A stretch of 5,989 bases of DNA from an uncultured Collinsella sp. (lineage in GTDB: Bacteria > Actinomycetota > Coriobacteriia > Coriobacteriales > Coriobacteriaceae). Under the pieces are notes generated by a model. The model saw only the letters and a list, made by a program, of their open reading frames with translations, made no database searches and was not told the origin of the DNA. The translations under genes were made by a program, and so were the position numbers. Numbering within the stretch: position 1 is the first letter of the stretch; every line of letters starts with the position of its first letter. The stretch covers positions 1 to 5,989 of the forward strand of contig CABSMZ010000120.1 in NCBI GenBank assembly GCA_902478875.1, read 5' to 3'. Below are positions 1 to 5,989 of this stretch, one piece after another.

Positions 1-40
1 CTCTCCGTCGTCGGCAGCGTCAGATGTGTATAAGAGACAG
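1..40 (+). other. Untrimmed Nextera Read 1 adapter with Tn5 mosaic end (artefact)
   Basis: Bases 8-21 read TCGTCGGCAGCGTC and bases 22-40 read AGATGTGTATAAGAGACAG. These are the Nextera Read 1 overhang and the 19-bp Tn5 mosaic end. The first seven bases, CTCTCCG, look like the tail of an i5 index; from memory TCTCTCCG is a Nextera i5 index. The same sequence occurs inverted at the other end of the window. This is library-preparation DNA, not genome. Any reading frame starting here, such as one whose product begins MYKRQ, is an artefact, and the natural sequence starts at base 41. Confidence 0.98.
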
Positions 41-1905
41 CGCGTCACAAGCGGCAAGCCCTGCAAGCCCGGCACATCGGAATCGCTCATGATGCCCATG
101 TCGATATTCCGGCGCGAGGTCTCCCCCGTCTCGCCATCGAGCTTGGTCGCCAGCGCCAGGAACTCCTGGGCGCCGAGCGCAAACATCGGCGAGGCGAGCA
201 GCGGCATAAGGCCCTGCGCCGTATCGGCCGGATTGGCGAGCGCGCAGACCAGGGCACGCACCGTCTGCACCTCGGCTGCCTGGGCAAAGACCGAGCCGCC
301 TGCGATGACGCAGTCGAGCCCCTGATCGCGGAAGGCCTGGGCGTAGACATCGGCGTTGGTCATGCGGCCCAGCAGCAGTACCATGCCGCCCTGGGGCTGG
401 CCGGCGTCGGCAAGCGCGCGGAAGCGCTCGGCGATCGCGCGGGCCTTGGCCTGTGTGCGCTCCTGCATACTGCCGCCGGCAACAAAGAGGGCCTGGCGGC
501 GCGAGGCGTCCGCCACCAGCGTGTCCTTGCGGCCGTCGCTCGCCTCAAGATCCAAAAAGCCCTGCATCAGGCCGCCGTCATCGCCGTCGAAGACGCGTGC
601 CACGTAACGCAGCACCTCGTCATGGCTGCGGAAGTTGCGCACGAGTTTGACGAGTTCGCCGGCAGGGGCATCGGCCACGGCAGTCGCCTCGGGCGCGGCA
701 GACGAGCCCACCTTGCGCTCCTGACGACGGAACACCTCGACCTCGGCGCCACGGAAGCGATAGATGGACTGCTGCGCATCGCCCACGGTGCACAGCGCGC
801 GCTCCCCCGCACCCGTCAGGTAGCGTATCAGATCGACCTGCATCTGGTCGGTATCCTGAAACTCATCGATCATGACCATCTTAAAGCGGCCCTCGTACGC
901 AGCACGGATGGCAGGGTAATCGCGCAGGGCCTCGTAGGCCATACGCAGCAGGTCGTTATTATCGAGGGCGGACTGGGCAGCCTTCAGCGCGCGATACTCA
1001 GCCTCCACGGAACGGGCCAGGCCCACCAGCGCATCGAGCGCCGGGCCACCGCAGGCAAGCACGATATTGATAAACGCATCGGCGGCCTCGGCCTTGAGCA
1101 GCTCGACCTGCTCCTTAGGGAATGCCTTGCTCGCGCGCGGCATGGTGCACGACATCATGAGTCGCGCCGCATCCTCCATGGTTTTGCCACTCGCCTCGAA
1201 CGCGTCAATGGCGTCCAGTGCCATCTGCGCCTTCTCGGTCGCGGCCTTGCTTGCGCCCAGCGCCGCGCGATAGGCATCGGCGAGTGCCGAGGTATCGGCC
1301 TGCCCGCGCGCCACGCACACGTCGTCCATACCGCCCGGCAACTGGCTCGACAGCTCCAGCAGGTCGCGCACCAGGCCCTTGATGGTCGCGCCAGCGCCAA
1401 AGGAACCGCCCTCGCCCGCCATGGGATACCAGGCATAGAGGGCCTTGAGCGATGCCGCGAGCTCGGGGGCGGCATCGGGCGCCGTCGCGCGGGCCAACAC
1501 ATGCTCAACAGCCTGGTCCATAAGCTCGTCGGTATCGGTGAGCACCGTGAACTCGGGGTCGATGCCCAGCTCCAGCGCATGCGCGCGCAGGATACGCGAG
1601 CACATGCCGTGAATGGTCGAGATCCACGCGTCGTCGACGGTCAGTGCTTCCTCGTCCATGCCCTCGTCGATAAGCGCACGGCGCACGCGGTCACGGATCT
1701 CGGCCGCGGCATCTTTGGTAAAGGTAATGGCGAGCACCTGGTCAAGATGTTCAACGAACGGACCGGATTCAGGCGAGAGCGCGTAGACGATGCGACGCGT
1801 GAGGGTAAAGGTCTTGCCCGAACCGGCGCCCGCCGAGACAAACAGCGGACGGTCGAGCGTTTTGACAATCTGCAGCTGTTGCGGCATCAAAGTCGAAAGA
1901 TCCAT
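41..1905 (-). CDS. addA: AddA-type helicase-nuclease subunit (UvrD/SF1A), C-terminus cut off by the contig edge
   Basis: This is the N-terminal 621 codons of a superfamily 1A helicase, open without interruption from ATG at 1905 to the left adapter. Visible motifs in order are a Q-motif-like PQQLQIV (residues 8-14), Walker A AGAGSGKT (25-32, Lys31), motif Ia ITFTKDAAAEIRDRV (60-74), STIHGMCSRILR (96-107), Walker B DEFQD (347-351), motif III GDAQQSIYRFRGAE (375-388) and motif IV VRNFRS (422-427). Motifs V and VI and the C-terminal PD-(D/E)XK nuclease domain expected in AddA are not in the window; AddA proteins are usually about 1,100-1,250 residues. In the known family AddA is the 3'-5' translocating motor and one of two nucleases of the AddAB complex that resects double-strand breaks for RecA loading. 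It follows addB by 3 nt, which supports AddA over plain UvrD/PcrA, and the wide spacing between motifs Ib and II also fits. The start is fixed by an in-frame TAG two codons upstream. An Ala-rich stretch at residues 400-416 separates motifs III and IV. Confidence 0.9.
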
Positions 1906-1908
1906 GGT

Positions 1909-4900
1909 CTACACGTTCCTCCTTACAAACGTTCCTTCGTAGTTATACGAGCAGCGCGCATGCGCGGCCTGAGCCGACGTCGGGTCGACGGCGGCAACGT
2001 TGCCTGCCTCGAGCTCGCGCAGGCGCTCGGCGATGCCGGCCTCAACGCGATCGAGCAGGGCGTCGAAGTCCATGCTGCCACCCTCGCCGGGGAAACCTTT
2101 CTTAAGGCCCGGGATGCGACCGTCGCCGCGCTCTTCCTCGAGCAGCTCGGCGCTCGCGGCACCGCGCAACGCCGGCTTGCCGCCCTTGGTCGAAAAGTAG
2201 AGCGCCGCGCGGGTGTCCAAATCCAGCGCCCGGCGCATGGCCTGGGCGTAGATGAGCGTTTGGGTATGTGGTGGCAACCAGCGCGGATCGTCGATGGGCG
2301 CCGTGCCCGATTCCTCGTCGCGCACCGTGGGGTCGGCGAGCTTAAACTCCTCAACGCCCGTGCGATGCTTGTAGTCGATCACCACGGCACGATTCTCGGC
2401 GTCCACGTCCACGCGGTCGATGCGCCCGCCAAGCGGCCAACCGGCATACTCGACCTTGAGCTCGTTGAAGGCGAACTCCAGGTAGCGCGGGGCAAAGGGG
2501 GCAAGTGCCTCGGACTCGTAGGCAAGCACACCCTCCAGCTGCGGCAAGATCTCGGCCACCTGGCGTTCCTCCACCGCAGAGAGCGGCACCAGCGGGCCCT
2601 CCGTGCCGCGCTTGCCGGCGTGCTCGGCCAACGTCTCGTCAAAGACCTCGTGCAGCAGCTCCTGTGCGCGCGGCAGATTCTCGGGCGTCACGCGCTCCAT
2701 GCCCTCTTGGGGCAGACGGGCATGCAGATGCTCCAGCACGTCGTGGACAAAGTTGCCCTTTTCCATGTTGCCAAAGCCCGCGTCGATCGACTGGGGCTTC
2801 ACGCGGTACGAGACGAACCAGCATAGCGGGCAGGTCGAATAGGCCTCGATCTGCGAGGCGGACGTCAGACGCGGCACGAGCGGCGCGTCCTCACCCTCGC
2901 CATCGCGACGGCGCAGGACCAAATACGGCACGGCCTCAGCACTCAGATGCTGAGGGGCTTCACAGGTCACGCGCTCGCGCTTGAGGCCTTCACCTGCCGC
3001 GGGATCAAAGTCGGCGATGATATCGCCCTCGCCCACGCGCATGGGCTTGGCAGCGCCAGCGGCCTCGGCATGTGCCCACAGCTCGGTCCATACGGCTGCC
3101 GGGTAGCACTCGCGTGCCTGGCGATCGTGCGTCACACGGGCGAGCGCGACCGGACCGCTCGCCGCCTGCATCGCACGGCCAAAGCGCACGCGCAGCAGGG
3201 CAGCGGGCTCCAAAGACACGCCGTCGCGGCGCAGCTCGGCTGTCAACGTGGCAAGCGGGCCCTCTTCGTGCGAAAGCGGATAGCTGTCCAGGTCGACATC
3301 GGCAAACAGCACGGCATCGTAGCTGCCAGGGCGAAGAACCGACGCATCGGCAAGCGACGCGAAGCGCACTTGTGCTCGTGGTGTGCGATCGACCTCATAG
3401 GTCTCGTAATCGTAGGCGGTACTGCGCTTGTCCACCTTGGTTCGAACGCCGTCGAGAACCGGCACGGTCGCGGCCTGCGACACGTCGAGCGCGCGAGCAT
3501 CGTTCATAAGGATGTCGATGGCATGGCGCAGCAAAGCCGTCTCTGCCTGGCGACGGGCCTGGCCGTCAAGGCCGCCTAGAGCGCGATCGGGCAACGCCTC
3601 GGCAACGGCAAGCATGGCCTTAAGCGCCGTCACGGGCTTGTCACGCCACAGCGCCTGGAACACGTCCGAGACCACACACGGTACGTTCTTAAACCAGTTA
3701 TCGTCGCTCGTCGCCTTGCGCGCGCCCCTCACCTGGCCCTGAACGCTCTGCAGCAGGCTCTTGACGCCCGCGGTAGTCTTGCTGCGCGAGAGACGCATAT
3801 TCTTATCGAAGGTACGGGCATTGACGGCATCAGCGCCCGAAAGCGGACTGTAGATCCAGTCGGTAAGCTCCGGCGCGGGCCACCACTCAGTCTTGGAAGC
3901 GGTGCCCTCGTCGGCGGCTTTCATACGCTCGATCAGGTTGGCGAGCGCCGTAAACTGCCTGCCCGCGATGGACTGGGAAAACGCCGTGAACTCAGTCGTC
4001 TCGGCCGCAATGTGACGCGCCGCCAAACGGGCGGCGAGCTCGCCGAACAGCTGGGGTGCCCGGGCAGAAACGACGAGCACGCGCACGGGGTCGGCGGGCG
4101 TTACAGTAGCTTTATCGGCCTTGGACTCCTTGTGCGCTTTCACCAACTTATCGATGGCGTCCGCATAGACATGAGCACGGGCATGGGGGCCGGCGACCTC
4201 AATAAAGGCAGGCTGAGCGGCGGCCCCGCAAGCGACATCAGACGCGACGGCGTCCTCCCCCAGCGGCGCGATCTCAAACAGCACACCGCGGGCATCAAAT
4301 GCCGTGGCAAGCTCCTCGCGCATCGCCGCCTGCTCGCGGGCAAGCAGCGCGACGACCTCTCCCCCATTGTTCGCCACGGCAGACAGCAGCTCGAGTAGAC
4401 CGTGCGTAAACGACGTGGTACCGCGCACGCATACGGCGCGGGCGCACGCCGGCAGGCTGTTCGCCAGGGCTTCTGCCATCATATCGGCGGCTTCGCAGGG
4501 CTCGACCATGTCTCGACGGTCCAAGCCGCTCGCATAGGCGCTCAACAGCTCGAACACGCGGGCCTCGGCGTCACTTTTGGGCTCGGGTTGAGCGGCGGCG
4601 TCGCGGCAGCGCTCGTCGCCCGTCCCCGCAACGCCCGGCAACACGTCGCGGGCCATGCGCGCGAGCATGCGCACTGTGCCCTGGCTGCGCGAAAGCGGCT
4701 GCAGAGCGGCGTCGTCGCGGCGGTCGATCATGTCCGAGAACAGCATCTGGCGCTGAAGGTTGTCGACGAAACCGCGCCCGTCGCCCAAAAGCTCCCAAAG
4801 CGAGCGAAGCCACGATGCGGGTGTCTTGTAGTCGATACCCAGCGAAATGCCGGCTTCCGCCGCATCATGACGGCACAGATCGAGCTCGGCAAACGTTGGT

Positions 4901-5007
4901 GCCAGCAACACGGCACGCCCGTGACGGGCAATAAGGTCGGTAAGCAGCGCCGACTCGGCATCGCTCAAATCCGTGCCGGCATTGGTGGTATAGATTCGAA
5001 CAGGCAT
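1909..5007 (-). CDS. addB: AddB-type PD-(D/E)XK nuclease subunit of the AddAB recombination complex
   Basis: This is a complete 1032-residue protein, slightly shorter than classical AddB (about 1,150). The C-terminal RecB-family nuclease domain is clear: CPLCWF (Cys726, Cys729), a motif with His755 in GNFVHDVLEHLH, GGRIDRVD (Asp864), IDYK (Asp878, Lys880) and QTLIY (Gln916, Tyr920). These give the expected H...D...DxK catalytic set, so nuclease activity is predicted. The first 700 residues resemble the non-motor helicase fold of AddB: AVLLAPTFAELDL near residue 33, RVLVVSARAPQLFGELAARL near 305, and VRFASLADASVL followed by DAVLFADVDL near 545-575. No GxxGxGKT Walker A is visible where it belongs; the N-terminus reads RIYTTNAGTDLSDAE. 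Of the four Fe-S cysteines known in Bacillus AddB, Cys726 and Cys1019 are present, but the other two positions are Asn1022 and Val1028. The start ATG has GGAGG (5011-5015) only 3 nt upstream, and no other nearby in-frame ATG competes. It is followed by addA after 3 nt. In the known family, AddB degrades the 5' strand and helps recognise recombination hotspots. Confidence 0.88.
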   Translation of the reverse strand: MPVRIYTTNAGTDLSDAESALLTDLIARHGRAVLLAPTFAELDLCRHDAAEAGISLGIDYKTPASWLRSLWELLGDGRGFVDNLQRQMLFSDMIDRRDDAALQPLSRSQGTVRMLARMARDVLPGVAGTGDERCRDAAAQPEPKSDAEARVFELLSAYASGLDRRDMVEPCEAADMMAEALANSLPACARAVCVRGTTSFTHGLLELLSAVANNGGEVVALLAREQAAMREELATAFDARGVLFEIAPLGEDAVASDVACGAAAQPAFIEVAGPHARAHVYADAIDKLVKAHKESKADKATVTPADPVRVLVVSARAPQLFGELAARLAARHIAAETTEFTAFSQSIAGRQFTALANLIERMKAADEGTASKTEWWPAPELTDWIYSPLSGADAVNARTFDKNMRLSRSKTTAGVKSLLQSVQGQVRGARKATSDDNWFKNVPCVVSDVFQALWRDKPVTALKAMLAVAEALPDRALGGLDGQARRQAETALLRHAIDILMNDARALDVSQAATVPVLDGVRTKVDKRSTAYDYETYEVDRTPRAQVRFASLADASVLRPGSYDAVLFADVDLDSYPLSHEEGPLATLTAELRRDGVSLEPAALLRVRFGRAMQAASGPVALARVTHDRQARECYPAAVWTELWAHAEAAGAAKPMRVGEGDIIADFDPAAGEGLKRERVTCEAPQHLSAEAVPYLVLRRRDGEGEDAPLVPRLTSASQIEAYSTCPLCWFVSYRVKPQSIDAGFGNMEKGNFVHDVLEHLHARLPQEGMERVTPENLPRAQELLHEVFDETLAEHAGKRGTEGPLVPLSAVEERQVAEILPQLEGVLAYESEALAPFAPRYLEFAFNELKVEYAGWPLGGRIDRVDVDAENRAVVIDYKHRTGVEEFKLADPTVRDEESGTAPIDDPRWLPPHTQTLIYAQAMRRALDLDTRAALYFSTKGGKPALRGAASAELLEEERGDGRIPGLKKGFPGEGGSMDFDALLDRVEAGIAERLRELEAGNVAAVDPTSAQAAHARCSYNYEGTFVRRNV
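1918..1924 (-). promoter_or_regulatory. Shine-Dalgarno of addA inside the addB 3' end
   Basis: On the minus strand AAGGAGG ends 12 nt before the addA ATG at 1905. That is longer than the usual 5-9 nt, but the match is full length and nothing better lies nearer. The AGGAGG part is also codons 1029-1030 of addB (AGG AGG, Arg-Arg), in a gene that otherwise favours CGC for arginine. Ribosomes finishing addB would cover this site, so translational coupling of the two subunits is likely. Confidence 0.65.
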
Positions 5008-5140
5008 GGTCCTCCGCTCAAACCGTTCGCAATAATCAATGCATCCATCCTACCCGCCCAAGCGGACACATTGCCACCGCAGTTCCATCTTTTGGTACAA
5101 AGCAACCTGAACCCAACGCACCAGCCGATTGCAGGCATAT

Positions 5141-5165
5141 AAAAACCGCCCCCGGAGGGACGGTT
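5141..5165 (-). terminator. Intrinsic terminator of yerC (leftward)
   Basis: Read on the minus strand, a hairpin of AACCG and CGGTT with one mismatch and three further G/C pairs around a 4-nt loop (arms within 5144-5165) is followed directly by a T-run (TTTTTAT, starting inside the stem base). It lies 27 nt past the yerC stop codon and 134 nt before addB. It should stop yerC transcription and separate it from the addBA unit. In the opposite direction the flanking sequence has only TTCTT, so it looks one-way. No convincing addB promoter hexamers could be picked in 5008-5140. Confidence 0.8.
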
Positions 5166-5191
5166 CTTCGTAATTCAATGTTGTCGCTGGC

Positions 5192-5491
5192 CTACTCGCC
5201 ATCCTCCAACTTAATGAGGATCTTGCGGTAGCCACCGTACTCGCCGTTCAGCGCCTTTGAAACGCGGCTCACCGTGGTGGACGAAGCGCCGGTACGGGCC
5301 TGAACCTCAACATAAGGCTCGCCCTCGTCCAAATAGCGCGCAACCTGCAAACGCTGAGAAAGGTCGCAAATCTCGCGCGGCGTGCAGATATCGGTCAAAA
5401 ACGCTTGGATATCCTTCTCGTCGTCCAAAAGGCTAAATGCGTGGACCAGCTGCTTGACATCAGGCTTGTCAAACATGTTCTCGATATTCAT
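5192..5491 (-). CDS. yerC: YerC/YecD-family TrpR-related DNA-binding protein
   Basis: This is a complete 99-residue protein of the usual family length. It matches the YerC/YecD group of TrpR-like proteins: an acidic N-terminal helix region (residues 12-35), the core TDICTPREICDLSQRLQVAR (33-52), and a helix-turn-helix at about 61-81 (VEVQARTGASSTTVSRVSKAL, split by the turn at TGAS), followed by GEYGGYRK. The family is small cytoplasmic DNA-binding proteins related to the tryptophan repressor. Their target is generally unknown, and nothing here identifies an effector. The ATG at 5491 has GGTGAT a few bases upstream, a modest ribosome binding site. Met6 is a possible but less likely start. The gene stands alone: it has its own terminator on the left, and a divergent gene starts 324 bp to the right. 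Confidence 0.88.
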   Translation of the reverse strand: MNIENMFDKPDVKQLVHAFSLLDDEKDIQAFLTDICTPREICDLSQRLQVARYLDEGEPYVEVQARTGASSTTVSRVSKALNGEYGGYRKILIKLEDGE

Positions 5492-5567
5492 CGATCACCG
5501 CCAAACCCGCCAAAAGGCATCGAAGTTGATACTGACATCGGGCATCGTTCACCCGTTCTATGCAATA

Positions 5568-5591
5568 GGGCAACGCCTGTGGCTTTTGCCC
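5568..5591. repeat. Small inverted repeat at the presumed yerC transcription start
   Basis: GGGCAA (5568-5573) and TTGCCC (5586-5591) are perfect 6-bp arms around 12 nt. They sit just downstream of the candidate yerC -10, over the predicted start site. This could be an operator half-site pair or a hairpin at the 5' end of the leader. A repeat this short can also occur by chance. Confidence 0.3.
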
Positions 5592-5596
5592 GTAGC

Positions 5597-5627
5597 AGTG
5601 TAGCACACCACCAAACTAAAGCGACAA
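5597..5627 (-). promoter_or_regulatory. Candidate yerC promoter with extended -10
   Basis: On the minus strand TGCTACACT (5605-5597) fits an extended -10 (TGn plus TACACT, four of six consensus bases). TTGTCG (5627-5622) lies upstream as a weak -35 at a long 19-nt spacing. Transcription would start near 5590, giving a leader of about 100 nt before the yerC ATG. The assignment rests on pattern only. Confidence 0.45.
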
Positions 5628-5815
5628 GACTCTCTGCCAGCGGCGCGTTTTTCAGGACGAACGCCGTTTAGAAACCATATGCGCACGTAAGCTCCACGAA
5701 TATTTGAGACAATGGGCGCCCAAACACCGCGGCGCGCCCGCGCAACCATCCAGGTCGCCGCCGTAAGCCGCTTCACGCGACGCCAGCAATCCCGGCGCAA
5801 GAAAGGATTCACGCC

Positions 5816-5947
5816 ATGCGCTTTATGCTTAACTGGCTCTTCACCTCGATCGCCATCGCGATCGCCACGTTCCTCGTCCCCGGTATCCAACCCTTCGGCT
5901 TTGCCGAGACCTGGGTCTGCTTTGCCTTTGTGGGACTGTTCCTGAAC
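5816..5947 (+). CDS. Phage-holin-family (4-TMS, PF04020-like) membrane protein, N-terminal fragment
   Basis: Only the first 44 codons are present before the right adapter. The visible part reads as one transmembrane helix (residues 5-22, LNWLFTSIAIAIATFLVP), a short GI-PFGF turn (23-29) and the start of a second helix (33-44). A first helix ending in LVPGI, then a short loop and a second helix, is typical of the YvlD/PF04020 family of roughly 110-130-residue four-helix membrane proteins. They are annotated as phage holin family but are usually chromosomal and of unknown function. The start ATG has AAAGGA (5802-5807) 8 nt upstream, a good ribosome binding site. No phage genes are nearby, so the holin label should not be read as evidence of a prophage. 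The identity is likely but rests on a short fragment. Confidence 0.7.
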
Positions 5948-5989
5948 CTGTCTCTTATACACATCTGACGCTGCCGACGACGGAGAGAG
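5948..5989 (-). other. Untrimmed Nextera Read 1 adapter, inverted copy (artefact)
   Basis: Bases 5948-5966 are the Tn5 mosaic end in reverse (CTGTCTCTTATACACATCT), 5967-5980 are GACGCTGCCGACGA, and 5981-5989 are CGGAGAGAG. The reverse complement of the last nine bases is C followed by TCTCTCCG, which from memory is a Nextera i5 index. The block is the exact reverse complement of the left end, two bases longer. Natural sequence ends at about 5947, in the holin-family gene. Confidence 0.98.

Larger units (their letters stand above)
5492..5815. other. Divergent intergenic region between yerC and the holin-family gene
   Basis: This 324-bp stretch is less GC-rich than the coding parts and holds no credible gene. 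It contains the candidate yerC promoter and inverted repeat. The right half (about 5640-5800) should carry the promoter for the rightward gene. AT-rich patches such as TTTAGAAACCATATG (5667-5681) and AATATTTGAGACAATG (5699-5714) are there, but no -35/-10 pair is good enough to call. Short open frames here, including one from ATG 5712, lack family features. Confidence 0.6.

Noticed and set aside
26..325. Plus-strand frame whose product begins MYKRQ
   Set aside because: Its start lies inside the Nextera mosaic end and it is antisense to addA.
622..2826. A 734-codon open frame on the plus strand
   Set aside because: It runs antisense across the addA and addB junction, has His/Arg/Gly-rich composition typical of antisense frames in GC-rich genes, and shows no domain. 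The minus-strand frames carry the complete helicase and nuclease motifs.
2947..3579. A 210-codon plus-strand frame
   Set aside because: It is antisense to addB, with no recognisable domain or ribosome binding site.
5010..5070. TTGGGC and GATTAT on the minus strand as an addB promoter
   Set aside because: The -10-like hexamer matches only three of six bases, and several equally weak pairs exist in the leader.
5645..5680. GCGTT/AACGC hairpin in the divergent intergenic region
   Set aside because: The stem is only 5 bp with a 10-nt loop and no T-run in a useful position. It is likely chance.
5712..5945. Plus-strand 77-codon frame overlapping the holin-family start
   Set aside because: Its product is rich in Arg, Pro and Ser with no motif. 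The overlapping frame from 5816 has a good ribosome binding site and clear membrane helices.
5816..5947. Holin-family gene as a sign of a prophage
   Set aside because: PF04020-like proteins are widespread chromosomal membrane proteins, and no phage structural, integrase or lysis gene is nearby.
5558..5962. Minus-strand frame whose product begins MYKRQ
   Set aside because: Its start lies in the right-hand adapter, and it runs antisense to the holin-family gene and through the intergenic region.

Overview
The window looks like a short assembly contig from a GC-rich Gram-positive bacterium, most likely a gut coriobacterium such as Collinsella. That assignment is inferred from strong G/C preference at third codon positions, an AddB-AddA style double-strand-break repair operon, a YerC/YecD-type TrpR-like protein, and general protein similarity recalled from memory. 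It has not been confirmed by a search. Both ends are untrimmed Illumina Nextera adapter (1-40 and 5948-5989), so natural sequence is only 41-5947 and both edge genes are cut artificially.

Layout from left to right. Positions 41-1905 (minus) hold the N-terminal 621 codons of an AddA-type UvrD-family helicase-nuclease. Positions 1909-5007 (minus) hold a complete 1032-residue AddB-type PD-(D/E)XK nuclease. Positions 5141-5165 hold an intrinsic terminator for leftward transcription. Positions 5192-5491 (minus) hold a small YerC/YecD-family TrpR-like regulator, with a plausible extended -10 promoter at 5597-5627. Positions 5492-5815 are a divergent intergenic region. Positions 5816-5947 (plus) hold the first 44 codons of a 4-TMS phage-holin-family (PF04020-like) membrane protein, cut by the right adapter.

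The two large genes form an addB-addA unit separated by 3 nt. Their products should form a heterodimer that processes double-strand DNA ends for RecA-dependent recombination. The terminator upstream of addB suggests that addBA is transcribed separately from yerC. The two small genes have no evident functional link to repair.

The most interesting biology is in AddB. Its nuclease catalytic motifs are intact, but two of the four cysteine positions that normally hold the AddB iron-sulfur cluster are Asn and Val, and no Walker A motif is visible in its helicase-like N-terminus. In addition, addB and addA lie in the same reading frame with one amber codon and one sense codon between them, and the addA ribosome binding site is written inside the last addB codons as tandem AGG AGG. 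I found no CRISPR array, RNA gene, insertion sequence or new defence system. The perfect terminal inverted repeat that resembles a transposon end is library adapter.
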